Below the pieces are notes generated by a model. That model searched no databases, had not been told where the DNA came from, and saw nothing but the letters and a program-made list of their open reading frames with translations. 64,000 bases of DNA from Brachypterus glaber (taxonomy: Eukaryota; Arthropoda; Insecta; Coleoptera; Kateretidae): NCBI GenBank assembly GCA_958510825.1, contig OY294044.1, positions 74,322,895 to 74,386,894 of the forward strand, read 5' to 3'. Below, piece by piece: positions 23,604 through 34,931 of this stretch. The position numbers and the translations under genes were made by a program. Each line of letters starts with the position of its first letter. The first letter of the stretch is position 1.

Positions 23604-23847
23604 ATTTACAGACTATAATGGAAATTACTCTATGTGCAGAAAATTTCTGCATCTAGGGATATACTTTAAGTATTACAAAAACTGTTTTTTTTCCAAGTTG
23701 CAAAAATTCATGAAAAAACTGCAAAGAAGTTTTTTTACTGTATCAAAACCAGAGGCTGTACAGAAATCATAGTTATCTGTTTTTCAACAACCAGGGGTAC
23801 CAAAGAAATCTATAGGTGGATATTTCTGCTGTGAGGACCATCTTGAA
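23604..23847 (+). pseudogene. THAP-type zinc-finger relic
   Basis: THAP domains are C2CH zinc fingers that bind DNA. They have the form C-x2-4-C ... W ... C-x2-H. Here PSCKNS (one frame) is followed after a frameshift at a T run by SFFTVSKPEAVQKS, a TAG where the THAP tryptophan is expected, and GYFCCEDHLE. CEDH gives the C-x2-H pair. The spacing from PSC to CEDH, about 45 residues, fits THAP. A consensus donor GAA/GTAAGT closes the exon at 23847. The frameshift and stop make it a pseudogene. No further exon is recognised. Chance resemblance is possible. Confidence 0.5.
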
Positions 23848-24383
23848 GTAAGTTTAAAATTATATACAAGGTGTATGGTACACGAGATGGTACATGGATA
23901 GAAAAATTTTAAGGGGTGACAGATGAGCTCATTTTGAGTCTATTAGACCAATATACCCTTATACAAAGTCTCAACGTTTTTGAGATATCAGCCTTTTTAG
24001 ATATTTTTGCGAAATACTTTATTTTTTTCCTGTACATATGTATTATTTTACACTTTGATGAAACATTACAAAAAGAAATGCCAAAGTATAAATATGTAGG
24101 CCAATTTATGAGTTAAAATACAGTGGTTCAAACTTATTTTTCTATACTACGCACTAGTTCAAGGGAATGAGAAAGTTATACACACTTCTTTGTTTTGAAG
24201 AAAGTCCTCTTGTTCACCTGAGAGTCTCAGGCTGAGACCAGCGCAAATTTGCTGGTCCCGGGACGAAAAATACATAAAAAAAATGTGTACTTTTTTTTAT
24301 TTTAGCCTTTATCATAACAAAAAGAATGAGCATCATAGATGATATTATCAGGGGTAATATAAGTGATACTAGGTTAGGTATTG
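23848..24383. other. AT-rich DNA, small GC palindrome
   Basis: A palindrome GACCAGCGCAAATTTGCTGG lies near 24236. The 66-residue frame at 23916-24116 has no motif. Confidence 0.45.
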
Positions 24384-24503
24384 GGGAACGTTAAAGTATT
24401 ACGTAACGCTCCTAGGGGGGGTCATTTTGAAGTGTTATGCCCATGTTAAAGGGGGGGGTCCAAAATGATCAAAATTTGCGTTACGTAATACTTTAACGTT
24501 CCC
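24384..24503 (+). mobile_element. MITE, GGGAACGTT family, complete
   Basis: The left end GGGAACGTTAAAGTATTACG and its exact reverse complement at the right end are 120 bp apart. The G-rich interior (GGGGGGGTCATTTTG) is strand-asymmetric. It is a sister of 30741-30890. Confidence 0.9.
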
Positions 24504-25564
24504 TTGGTGGTTTTTAGATAAATTTTACGAATATTAATCCCCTTGACGAAAATGCAACGACTGCTTTAGCAGGAGTTGAATTTACCAACAATTGGGATTA
24601 ATATGAGTAAAATTTGAAAAAAAAGCACCGGTACCTAACCTAGTATCATGAATTTATATTTAGGGAGAGAATATAATTTATATTTAATACACATACCTCT
24701 TAATTATAACTCAAGAACGCTTCGGACTACAGATTTCAAATTTAGACCATAGGTTGAGTATCTAAAGTTCTAGGCTGGGATTGTTTTTGGTAAAAATCGG
24801 ATTGGGATAAGGGGTTAAAACGGGGTAAAAACAATTTATTTCAAAAACATTTTTTTTTCAATTTATTTTTCGTTTTACAAAACAAGAAACTTTTTTTGGA
24901 TTTTTATTTTTTTTCGTTTTTGATTTTAATGAAACTAGGCCTATAGGAAAAAGTATTATTTTATTGGCATCAGTATTTTTTGTTATAATAAAGCCAATAA
25001 AAACAAAAAAGTGTACACATTTTTTTGTTTGTATGGCAAACTTTATTCCAGAAATACAATAAACTGAGTAACCAACTTAAGAATAAATTAAGATAAAACC
25101 TTGAAATTTGGAGGGTTTTATCTATCACTAATAAATATTTTTGTATGTAAATTAATACTAACAGTACTTATTTTGTTGCAGATGACCAGGTCAGGGAAAA
25201 GTCAGGAAATTTTGTGAAATACTTTCTGAAATTTTACAAATTTGGTCAGGGAAAAGTCAGCGAATTTGGATTTAAAATTTCAGTGCCAATCCTGCAGGGA
25301 ACATGTACTAGCACTATTATTTAAAGTTGTAATTAAAAATAAGTAAGGCACTTGTATTTTTTCCATTTATCATGTGTTAAGTTTATTTATTTATTTGTAC
25401 AATCATTGTATTATATAATAAATTATGTCTACATTAAATCCCAAGATAAGTAATTTTCATATACATAATATAATATACATACATATTTTTATATACATAA
25501 TATACATTTATATTTAAAGAAATTTTTGTTTTTCAATACTTTTTTTGAATTTTATTACCCCACC
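24504..25564. other. AT-rich DNA with a LINE tail and short repeat
   Basis: GGTCAGGGAAAAGTCAG occurs twice at about 25190-25265. A (TTTA)n run at 25382-25402 followed by GTACAATCATTG looks like the 3' end of a minus-strand LINE. I see no coding motif. Confidence 0.45.
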
Positions 25565-26771
25565 CTAACTTATTTTTTTGTGAATTTGAGGAAAACTATG
25601 TTGTGTTCTGGCCTCATCTAAATTTCTGTCCCTAAAGTAATCTCCTATATCTTCAAAGAACGTAGAGGGTCCCCCAATTTTTAATTCAGAGGCCTTGATG
25701 TATTTCATTTTGTGGCCCACTTGTGCCAATGCTGGTTTTTCCTAGTAGCACTCAACCTCTGCAATTGCATGCTTACATCCACCTAGAACAATTAAAAATG
25801 CTTTTTACTTTTGCTACGATTATATCAAAGGCTTCATAACATGAAATGGAAACCAAAAACTGAAGGTACACCTCTACGTTATAAAGCCCTCAATATTAAG
25901 AAAGTGATAAATCTTATTCTGAGTGGGATGGGGGGGGGGGGTAGTTAGCAGGAAAAAATCTGGTTGTATATCATGGCTTGATTCTAAAAGGGTCAATGTT
26001 ACTATATCCTTATTATAAGTTATAATGCAGAACTAACTTTTTCTTAGATCTATATAACCTAAAAAAGCCAACGTCAGTGCTTGTGAGATAAATGTAGATT
26101 TTAAGTGACAAGGGTGTTTTTAATAAACATGTCTGTTAAACTGCTAAAACAGCCAATATTTTGTTTGACAGTGTATCTGTTTTTGACATTGGGCCTTTTA
26201 GAACCAAGCCACAGATATATACTCGACTGGGGCTCCTGTTGCTTAGGGGATTGCCCCACAACAGCTTTTTATAAGGTATTTAAAATAGAACCCCAGAATT
26301 CCACAGACCAAAATAACTAAAATAATTTACCTTCAGAAGCTGTACAACTTTGCAACTAAGAATGACTTCATTATTTTCATCAATTTCTTCTGCGATCATG
26401 AACTTTGTGCTCAAGGACAACACGTCCTTTTACTGTGCAAATACTAGTTCTCTTGTCCTGATTGAGTTGCACATAACCAATAACATATTTCTGCATAACC
26501 TGGCCCTGCAAATATACAATATGTTTTAAAATATCCTCCACATTTTTCACAAATTACTCAAAAAAATAGTTTATGCACATGAATAGAACAAAAAACTCAG
26601 TAAAAACTAAAATTAAAATAAAGAGTGTATACTGACCATACATTTTTAAACCTTCGGCACTCCACACTAAAATAGTCCAAGTTTTTTGCGAAAAATTCTT
26701 TAACCATCACGTAATTAACGTGTAGTAAATTTTCGCTACTTGCTTTCACAAAAAAAATCCACTGAAGCCAT
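25565..26771 (-). pseudogene. SWIM-type zinc-finger protein relic, three exons
   Basis: It reads on the minus strand. Exon 1 (26771-26642) starts with ATG; after a one-base T-run shift it gives HVNYVMVKEFFAKNLDYFSV. Exon 2 (26505-26331) follows a TTTGCAG acceptor and gives KYVIGYVQLNQ...ICTVKGRVVLEHKV. A +1 shift then gives EEIDENNEVILSCKVVQ, ending at AAG/GTAAAT. Exon 3 (25782-25565) follows TTCTAG and gives GCKHAIAEVECY-stop-EKPALAQ, then KMKYIKASELKIGGPSTFFE. The C ... CKHA pattern matches SWIM zinc fingers of a large insect protein family that often also carries a YqaJ-like nuclease. That attribution is from memory. Frameshifts, a TAG for the expected Trp and an internal gap mark it as dead. 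Confidence 0.65.
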
Positions 26772-27309
26772 AATTAAAGCAAAAACAAATAAAATAACTT
26801 TAAAAACAAACCGATTCCGAAATTTAACACGGAACTCTCCACTGACAGATAAAAAGTGAGGTTATGTCCAAACGAAAAAATTTAAACTTTAAATCGATTT
26901 TTAAAATAGCGTTATAAAAAAAGTAAAATTACTTTACATTTACCTTACTATTATAAAGTACTTTGTAAATCAGTGTTCAAATATTAAAAACAAGACTTAG
27001 TGGAGAACCCTATTTTATCTGATATATCATTTTCGATGTACTTCTTGATGCTAAATACGAATTTGACCCCCATTTGTTGCCATCAGGTCTGGGTTCTGAG
27101 ATAAATGCATGTTAATTATTAATCAGCGATTTATACAAATCAGTCGATATAAATTTTAAAAAAACACACATAAAAAACCCAAACACAGATATATGGGTAA
27201 ATTTAGTAAACGTTCCACTTTATCAATAAAAATCCAAACCAAAACCAAAACTAACCAACCCAAACTTGGAAATACCCTTACATAAAATAAAAATAATGTA
27301 TAACTATTT
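26772..27309. other. AT-rich DNA, nothing recognised
   Basis: The upstream side of the SWIM relic contains GTGAGGTTATGT near 26856. No promoter element can be assigned with confidence. The 105-residue minus frame at 27156-27473 runs through a minisatellite and has no motif. Confidence 0.45.
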
Positions 27310-27447
27310 TCGCTGTAAAAGTCATAGGCGGTAAAGACCGTTCGCGGTAATGAATTGCCCGGTAATGGTCTTCGCGGTAAAGGACATGCGCGGTAATGGC
27401 TTGTCGCGGTAATGGTCTTCGCGGTTGATTTTTCGCTGTAAAGTCTG
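27310..27447. repeat. GCGGTAATGGTCTTC minisatellite
   Basis: About eight imperfect 14-17-bp units are centred on TTCGCGGTAATGGTC, with GCTGTAAA at both edges. It is markedly GC-richer than its surroundings. Confidence 0.85.
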
Positions 27448-27524
27448 GCGCCCCTAACTAGGTACACGTTCACGTTGAATTTGCTTAATCGAAGAGTTTT
27501 TTGCTCCTACCTGCCTCTTTCATC

Positions 27525-28444
27525 GTAGCTTTCTTACCATATGTCAGACTATATTGTTAATATTAGCCTCGACTAACTTTAATTAACGAACTCTTGCCAG
27601 ACTTTTTTTGTGAAACATTTCCAAAGTGGTGGCCTTTTGTCTCTGAAAATCTGCACAATAGTTAGTTATTCTCAAGCTGTCTAGTTAAGGTGTACGATTG
27701 AAAAGATATAAATTGGACCTTTATATCAACTCATCAGGGAACAAACTTATTGTGTCAAGTCCCGTAGAAAAAATATACCAATGGTAAAGTTGGATTTTAG
27801 ACCAGGCGGTATCTGTTTTAGGATGGGTGAATCGGATATTATTCTATATTTTTGGATGAATGGGTCCAGAATATCACTAGAAATGATAATTTTACTAAGT
27901 ATGCGCATAAAATAAACCGTGGGCTTCAGTTTTTATTTAACAAAATGTTGCAAAATCGAGAAAATTTTCATTTTTTTCCCTTTTCGTGCATATATCTATG
28001 GAACTGTTCATTTCAGACAAATATTGTAAAGGAACAAAAGTTTTGTAATTGAATTTTATATATGATAAAATTGGTGCAAATCAAAAAAATAATTATTATT
28101 ATTGCAAAAATAGTAAAATCACACAAAAGGGGTAGAAAAATCGAGTCTTTTGGGATTTTTTTTGGATAGGTAGGACCTTCAAAATTGACCCAACAAAACT
28201 TTATATTGTGCTAGATCAACACACCAAATTTCATCAAAATCGTTCTGATATTTTTTGCACAATAATTTTGCAATCCAGATTAAATAAAAATTTCAAATTT
28301 TCAAAATTATGCAAACTTGAAAATTTAGACACATATAGAAGAGAGCTCAAACTTTTAAATGATTTTCGAAAAATTAAAATCTGTTAATTAGGAGAGCTTA
28401 GGCAGTTGTTTAAGCATTTGTCGAATTTTTGCGCTTTTACACAA
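27525..28444 (+). repeat. 920-bp tandem duplication, unit 1
   Basis: The unit starts GTAGCTTTCTTACCATATG and is repeated immediately at 28445 with only a few substitutions, for example near 28053 and 28130. From about 27803 onward it is also a reverse complement of 29641-30296. The 66-residue frame at 27852 and its copy at 28772 are inside the repeat and have no motif. Confidence 0.93.
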
Positions 28445-29364
28445 GTAGCTTTCTTACCATATGTCAGACTATATTGTTAATATTAGCCTCGACTAACTTT
28501 AATTAACGAACTCTTGCCAGACTTTTTTTGTGAAACATTTCCAAAGTGGTGGCCTTTTGTCTCTGAAAATCTGCACAATAGTTAGTTATTCTCAAGCTGT
28601 CTAGTTAAGGTGTACGATTGAAAAGATATAAATTGGACCTTTATATCAACTCATCAGGGAACAAACTTATTGTGTCAAGTCCCGTAGAAAAAATATACCA
28701 ATGGTAAAGTTGGATTTTAGACCAGGCGGTATCTGTTTTAGGATGGGTGAATCGGATATTATTCTATATTTTTGGATGAATGGGTCCAGAATATCACTAG
28801 AAATGATAATTTTACTAAGTATGCGCATAAAATAAACCGTGGGCTTCAGTTTTTATTTAACAAAATGTTGCAAAATCGAGAAAATTTTCATTTTTTTCCC
28901 TTTTCGTGCATATATCTATGGAACTGTTCATTTCAGACAAATATTGTAAAGGAACAAAAGTTTTGTAATAGAATTTTATATATGATAAAATTGGTGCAAA
29001 TCAAAAAAATAATTATTATTATTGCAAAAATAGTAAAATCACACAAAAGAGGTAGAAAAATCGAGTCTTTTGGGATTTTTTTTGGATAGGTAGGACCTTC
29101 AAAATTGACCCAACAAAACTTTATATTGTGCTAGATCAACACACCAAATTTCATCAAAATCGTTCTGATATTTTTTGCACAATAATTTTGCAATCCAGAT
29201 TAAATAAAAATTTCAAATTTTCAAAATTATGCAAACTTGAAAATTTAGACACATATAGAAGAGAGCTCAAACTTTTAAATGATTTTCGAAAAATTAAAAT
29301 CTGTTAATTAGGAGAGCTTAGGCAGTTGTTTAAGCATTTGTCGAATTTTTGCGCTTTTACACAA
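28445..29364 (+). repeat. 920-bp tandem duplication, unit 2
   Basis: This is a near-identical second copy, adjacent to the palindrome centre. Its near identity to unit 1 and its much greater divergence from the inverted arm show that the tandem duplication is much younger than the palindrome. Confidence 0.93.
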
Positions 29365-30296
29365 TTAGAATAACTTTATGAATTTTCGATAAATTTGTTT
29401 TTTTTATATATATATATTGAAAGTAGTCGGAAAGACGCTTTCTTTGAAAAAAAAAACGATGATTTGTTCATTAGTTTCGAAGTTATAATCGTTCATATTG
29501 ACCGCCATTTAGTTTCAGTGTAAATGGCTGTCAACTTTGAACGGTCATAACTTCGAAACTAATGAACGAATTATCATATATATTTTTTTCAAAAGAAGTA
29601 GTCTTTTCCAGTATTTTTAATATATATTAAAAAAAAACAAAATCATGTAAAAATTCATAAAGTTATTCTAATTGTTTATAAGCGCAAAAATTCGACAAAT
29701 GTTTAAACAACTGCCTAGGCTCTCCTAATTAACGGATTTTAATTTTTCAAAAAGCATTGGAAAGTTTGAGCTCTCTTCTATATGTTGTTAAATTTTCAAG
29801 TATCTAAGAGCTTTATGTTCAATTTTGCATAATTTTAAAAATTTGCATTTTTTTTTAATATTTAATTGCAAAATTATTGTGCAAAAACTATCATACCGAT
29901 TTTGATGAAATTTGGTGAGATGATTAAGCACACCATAGAGTTTTCTTGGGCCTTTGAAGGTCCTACGTATACTTTAAGTACTATTTTTGCAATAATAATA
30001 ATTATTTTTTAGATTTGCAACCAATTATATAAAATTCAATTAAAAACTTTTTTTCCTCTTCAATATTTATCTGAAATGAACAGTTCCAGAGATATATGCA
30101 CGAAAAGGAGAAAAAAAATTTTAATTTTTCTTGATTTTGCAACATTTTGTTAAATAAAAAGTGAAGCCCACGGTTTATTTTATGCGCATAGTGATATTAT
30201 CATTTCTAGTGATATTCTGGATATATTGATCCAAAAATATAGAATCATATTCGATTCACCCAAACATGGGTGTTTTAAAACAGATACTGCCTGGTA
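28723..30296. mobile_element. Giant foldback, arms about 780 bp
   Basis: The left arm (28723-29510) and right arm (29522-30296) are imperfect reverse complements centred near 29516 (GCCATTTA ... TAAATGGC). Shared blocks include AACTTCGAAACTAATGAACG, TGCGCATA and TTGTGCAAAA. No transposase frame is present. It is probably a non-autonomous foldback transposon whose left arm was later duplicated. Confidence 0.88.
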
Positions 30297-30331
30297 TCTA
30301 CTCAGAAAAATAGACCATTAATTAATTTCGA

Positions 30332-30480
30332 GGGCTTAGGGCAAAACAGGCGTATCTACAAATTTTAGGTTTTTGAGTTACGTTTGTTTTCTGCTAAAGA
30401 ATATTATGTTCTATGTTGTGATGCAACATAACCGAATATCGAAGAGTATTTTGTAGATACGCCTGTTTTGCCATAAGCCC
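30332..30480. mobile_element. 149-bp MITE (GGGCTTAGGGCAAAACAG)
   Basis: The terminal inverted repeats are about 30 bp with one mismatch and begin GGGCTTAKGGCAAAACAGGC. The interior is short and non-coding. Confidence 0.88.
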
Positions 30481-30740
30481 ACGATTTAGATTCTTAATAT
30501 ACTTTCAGTCTTATGGTAGCCAATTAGCTCACTTTGTGGCGTTTTCATCAAATATATCAAAATTAAATTAGTCAATACAGACTTAATTAATTAATTAATT
30601 CAATTTTCGCCTCACAAAACTTTTGTGCTGGTTTTCAATGAAAACTTTTCATAAGTGTATCTTTATGTACATTTTTACTTCGTTACTTTATTAATATAAG
30701 TTAAATAGTTTTTTGTTTAGTATTTTAAAAGCGCTGCTTT

Positions 30741-30890
30741 GGGAACGTTCAAGTATTACGTAACGCTCCTAGGGGGGGGGGTCATTTTGGAGTGTTACGC
30801 CCATGTTAATGGTATAGGAAAATAGCGTTACAGGGGGGGTGGGGTTCCAAAATGATCAAAATTTGCGTTACGTAATACTTAAACGTTCCC
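30741..30890 (+). mobile_element. MITE, GGGAACGTT family, reference copy
   Basis: The 26-bp terminal repeats (GGGAACGTTCAAGTATTACG...) are near perfect and flank a G-rich interior. They contain the palindrome TTACGTAA. It sits beside TTT on both sides. It is the longest complete copy in the window at 150 bp. Confidence 0.92.
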
Positions 30891-30892
30891 TT

Positions 30893-31058
30893 TCTCCCCA
30901 GAAAACACAAGCTTAATAGGTTTTAAGAAATATCTTAAAAATGTTTAATTATTTAACTTTTATAAGTACTTAGTTATTTATTAAGTATTTAGTTAATTCT
31001 AAAAATTGTTTTTTCTTATGTATAGTACTACTTGGATTTCTTCTGTAATGTACAACAA

Positions 31059-31109
<51 letters not shown>

Positions 31110-31110
31110 A
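30893..31110 (+). mobile_element. 5'-truncated LINE 3' end
   Basis: A short C-terminal frame (ENTSLIGFKKYLKNV then a stop) resembles the end of LINE ORF2. An AT-rich 3' UTR and an (AAAT)n tail at 31051-31110 follow. It directly abuts the MITE at 30890, so one may have inserted next to the other. Confidence 0.65.
31051..31110. repeat. (AAAT)n microsatellite tail
   Basis: About 14 uninterrupted AAAT units form the tail of the LINE fragment. Confidence 0.9.
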
Positions 31111-32157
31111 AACTAAAATAGCACGAAACTAGAGCACTAAATGCGATCGGTTAGTATCGTCTAGAAACATCCTTAAAATGTCCCCAAATACGCAAAACTA
31201 GCACTATTAATACAGCTTGCATTTTTATTTCTATTTTTTGATCCATTTAGACTTTTTGAAATCAAATAAATATAATTTTGAAATAATAGCTTGTATTAAG
31301 TGTGAAAAACGGAAGCACTCTTGGCGAGCTTAATTAAAGCACTATAGTTTTTATTTAAACTAGTTCATTGTTAGCACGTTCTTAATTGAACCAATATAAA
31401 CTATATGTATTTTGGACATAAAATCGGTCATTTTTAGGTCGGCCTAAATTTTATCCAAATAATGCGCATATTATCGACCTAAATTAATTATATGTGGAAT
31501 TACTTTATTTGCTTTAAATATGTAAATTTATATTATTAATCATATTTTATTCTATGGTAATAAAGAAAAAAATCTTCATTTTAATGTTTGAAAATGTAAT
31601 CTGGACTGATATAAATGTATAGCGCGTCGGACCAACGTTTAAACTTGCTTAGTGAAGAAATCTTTTTTTTTAATATATTTTTCTCTTGACAGTTACTGTA
31701 CTGTACATTACTGTAATGTTCTCGTACTTTTAACTATATAAAATATAGGATTATTCAGAACTAGGGTCATTAAAAAAAAATTATTGAATACTGATGGTTC
31801 CAGAAATCGATTTCAAGAGTTAAAATTAAAAAAAAAATCAAAAATTTTATTTAAAAAAAACGTATCTGAGCTAGTCGTGAGGTTGTAGTGTTACCTTGCT
31901 TTTCTATCTCGCTCTCCAGGTTTTCTGTGTCGCTTAAAGCGGGTCGTTTTCCAGGTTGCGAGGTTGCCAAATTTACCAAGGTTAAAATGACAACAATTAT
32001 TTTTTTTTTCGTTTTAAAGTGGATATAACACTCCATCACTGTTTATTATAATAAATACAAGACTTACTTTGTTAGAAGTTGAAAAACTCAACGTAGCCTC
32101 GAACAAATAGAAAAAAAAATAATCAACATCTTTTGTGTCGAAAAGAACACAACATAT
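31111..32157. other. AT-rich DNA, nothing recognised
   Basis: I see no gene or repeat pair. The minus frames at 31851-32196 extend into the next MITE and have no motif. Confidence 0.45.
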
Positions 32158-32550
32158 CGTCGGCTTACAAGTAAAGAGCACTAAGTCCAAAAACATGGTT
32201 TTGAGATATTGACAAATTTAACTTTCACTGTTGTTTTTTAATTTTTGTAATAATTGTTACAAAAATGCACGTTTCGCCAAACAAACACTAAGTCGTTTAA
32301 TGCAGAAACATTTGAAATAATCTACAAGTAAAACGCACTAAGTGCACTAAGTGACTTAGTGCCTATTGCCAGATAAAATGTTATTCAAAATCAAACTGGT
32401 GCGTTTTGTATAGTGGGTAACTCTCTTGGCAGTCCACCTAGAAGTTAGTTCGGTTTACCTGTACATAGATCATTAAAAATTAATTACAGTACCATAAAAA
32501 TCTCATTTTTGCAAAAAAGTGACTAAGTGCCTTTTACTTGTAAGCCGACG
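32158..32550 (+). mobile_element. MITE, CGTCGGCTTACAAGTAAA family, copy A
   Basis: This 393-bp element has inverted termini of about 28 bp (CGTCGGCTTACAAGTAAAG / its complement). It is flanked by ATAT on both sides. The interior has internally repeated CACTAAGTGACTTAGTGC palindromes. Copy B lies at 55092-55484 and partial copy C at 48179-48416. The interior is non-coding. Confidence 0.9.
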
Positions 32551-32801
32551 ATATATTCACTACTTTAATAAAACATTATTAATTACAAAAACATATTATA
32601 AATCAACCAACATAATTAACACCTGATTAACACTAAATTTATAAATAATTTATTAAAAACCGGCCTAGTTAGATTTTTTATTCAAGTATATTGCTTTGTC
32701 ATTTTTTGCCGCATTCTTTCGAAAGCTTCAGAACCGTGTGTTAAACAATACTTATAGTTTTATCCGTGTAGCTATGGGCTTACTGGCACACACTATTCTC
32801 T
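32551..32801. other. AT-rich DNA, nothing recognised
   Basis: I see no feature here. Confidence 0.5.
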
Positions 32802-33284
32802 CCTGCTAAGACAAGTTGTCCTATCTGCAAAAATTCAATTTTTAAGATAAGCACACCATTGTATTGCTTTACACTAGCCCCATGTGCCTACTAAAAAGAA
32901 ATGTCCTATCTAAAACCCAAATCCTAAAGATGCTTGTCCTATGTGGAAAATTTTCAATGTTTTTAAAATAAAATTATCCTAGCTAGTTTTTACTAGACGA
33001 ATAAGTCAGGACTAGGACTAACTTTACAGATCTTAGTAATTTGATTGGACTTTTTAGATCATTTTGTCCTAACTTTCTCAGAAAGAACAAATGCATTTAG
33101 TATGACAATTTATATTTCTGAAAAAAAAAAATAAAAAAGATATAACGTATTTTTGATTTAAAATAAAGCATAACCCAACGCCATATTTATTTAAACAAGT
33201 TTTCAAAAAGTGCAAACAAAAACAATAAAACTGGCCATATCTCAAAACACCTAATTTCTAGATAAGGCAACTTGTCTTAGCAGG
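32802..33284. mobile_element. MITE with CCTGCTAAGACAAGTTG termini
   Basis: Inverted repeats of about 25 bp (CCTGCTAAGACAAGTTGYC) bound 483 bp. Inside, the word TGTCCTATCT and variants recurs at least five times, an internal echo of the terminus. No coding capacity. Confidence 0.8.
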
Positions 33285-33649
33285 GCAGTATTAACACCAA
33301 GAGATACATAGTATTAAAATTCTTCATGAGTAATCTTTAGGTGATAAATGAGTTAACGATGTTGTCACCGCTTCTATTCAATCGGTTACACTCTACCTGG
33401 CTTTTAATCATAGGGGACGGTTACTAAGCACGGAAACGAATTTAATTACAGATAGTCCAGTCAAATGATGTTGGAAATTGCAAAAAATGTCACACGTGCT
33501 GATATTTTAAAGGGTAGTAGTGGATGGTAACGGAACACTCCTGTTAGTTTTTCTCGAAAACGTTACGCCGCGTTACATAGGGGAGTTGGGTGCCAGTAAA
33601 AATGTTACGTAACACTTAAATAATTATAAACTTATAAAATGTTCAGTGT

Positions 33650-33830
33650 CGGACTGGTATTTTTTTACCCCTGCCAAAACTTTTGATGACTAAAAAAATA
33701 AAGGTCCTAACCTCCCAATTTTTTTTAACGTCCCTGCCAAAACTTTTGATGAAAAAAAAAGGTCCTAACCTCCGAAGATGACTAAAAAAAAAGTCATCAG
33801 CTTTTTTTTCTCCTGCCAAAAATTTTATAA
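33650..33830. repeat. CCCTGCCAAAACTTTTGATGA repeats
   Basis: Three imperfect units of about 65 bp contain CTGCCAAAACTTTTGATGA, a run of A, and GGTCCTAACCTCC. The 63-residue minus frame there is a translation of the repeat. Confidence 0.8.
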
Positions 33831-33833
33831 TCA

Positions 33834-33880
33834 CCCGGGGGGCCCCAAGGTAGGGGGGCCCAAATTTGGGGGGCCCCGTG
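33834..33880. repeat. G/C homopolymer patch
   Basis: CCCGGGGGGCCCCAAGG, then GGGGGGCCC twice, gives a short GC island in AT-rich DNA. Similar patches lie at 40193-40220 and 58462-58490. Confidence 0.7.
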
Positions 33881-33984
33881 AGATTTTTTTCACTATCTCA
33901 CCTGTCACGTTTTTAACAATTTATCTAGCCTAAATTTTATTGCACACGGCGTGGTTAACAGTTCATTAAATCCTCTAAACAAAA

Positions 33985-34110
33985 ACAAATTAGAGATGGA
34001 AAACCATGGCCAATAACCGGTTTTCGGTTAACCGGTTGCGGAAATTATATCACATTAGGTTAAAACACGGAAGCAATAACCGGTTAAAACTCGGTTTAAA
34101 CCAAAAAGAA
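33985..34110. repeat. AACCGGTT-rich palindromic patch
   Basis: AATAACCGGTTTTCGGTTAA and AATAACCGGTTAAAACTCGG recur within about 110 bp. The motif is its own reverse complement. It may be a degenerate relative of the ACCGAA tract at 3978. Confidence 0.6.
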
Positions 34111-34140
34111 AAAAGTCCTTTCAATTTTTTTGTAAAAAAA

Positions 34141-34249
34141 AATGTTACGTAGCAAACAGGGAGGGGTGGAGGGTCTCGAAAATGTTACGCCGTATTACAT
34201 GGGGGGGGTGGGGGCCAAATTTTGCGTTACGTAATACTTAAACGTTCCC
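34141..34249 (-). mobile_element. Degraded GGGAACGTT MITE
   Basis: The right end GCGTTACGTAATACTTAAAC matches the family at 30741. The left end is altered (ATGTTACGTAGC). Confidence 0.65.
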
Positions 34250-34318
34250 TTATGAGAAAAAAAAATACTGATTTTATTAAGGAGCCACTTTTCTTAGATA
34301 CTTTTTTTATTACATTAA

Positions 34319-34678
34319 TAAAAATCGAGTTATATTCAATGTTGGAGGTGAAATTGTTTTTTTTCTTTCGATTTTTTAATCAAGTGGTTATGAGCAAACT
34401 TGTAGCTCTTAAAATTTTCTATATGTTTTATATATTATGAATTTTGATAGGTATTTTTGTACGATTACAGAGGGCGCAACTCGATTTTCAGCGCCCTCTG
34501 TAACCGTACCAAAATAATTATGAAAATTCATAATATATGAAAATTATAGAAAATTTCAAGAGCATTAAATTTGACCATAACTACTTTTATCCTCCGAATC
34601 GAGGCTGAAAAATCGAAAAAAAAAACAATTTCAGCCGCAACATGGCCATTTTAGAATATTTATAACTCGATTGTTTTT
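34319..34678. mobile_element. 360-bp foldback with GGGCGC hairpin core
   Basis: The arms meet at TACAGAGGGCGC / GCGCCCTCTGTA with a 13-base loop near 34483. They extend outward through ATTATGAATTTT, AAATTTTCTATA and ATCGAGTTATA. The 72-residue frame at 34222-34440 lies in one arm and has no motif. Confidence 0.85.
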
Positions 34679-34931
34679 AATCTAATAAAAAAATAATCCC
34701 AATAAAAACTGTTGGAAATTTCCTGCTTAAAAATTGGTAATATGCATTTTTATCATAAGATGTATATTTAGCGAGATAACCACACTCACCCCTAAAATTC
34801 ACCCTTACGCAAATCACCTGGTGAAAAACTAACAGAAATGTTACGTTACCATCCACTACTTTACTTTAAAATATCAGGTCGTGTGCATTTTTTGCAATTT
34901 CAACATTGAAATTCCTCGTAATTTGACTGGA

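Larger units (their letters stand above)
33456..34931. mobile_element. 1.48-kb element with ~100-bp inverted ends
   Basis: TCCAGTCAAATGATG...GTAGTGGATGGTAACG at 33456-33560 is mirrored by GTTACCATCCACTAC...TTTGACTGGA at 34815-34931. Between them lie a minisatellite, a G/C-homopolymer patch, a GGGAACGTT MITE piece and a foldback, so the element is heavily nested. No transposase frame. Confidence 0.7.

Noticed and set aside
28723..30296. Assembly artefact (false inverted join)
   Set aside because: The arms differ at many positions and have different flanks. That fits an old palindrome better than a chimeric read, although only long reads can settle it.
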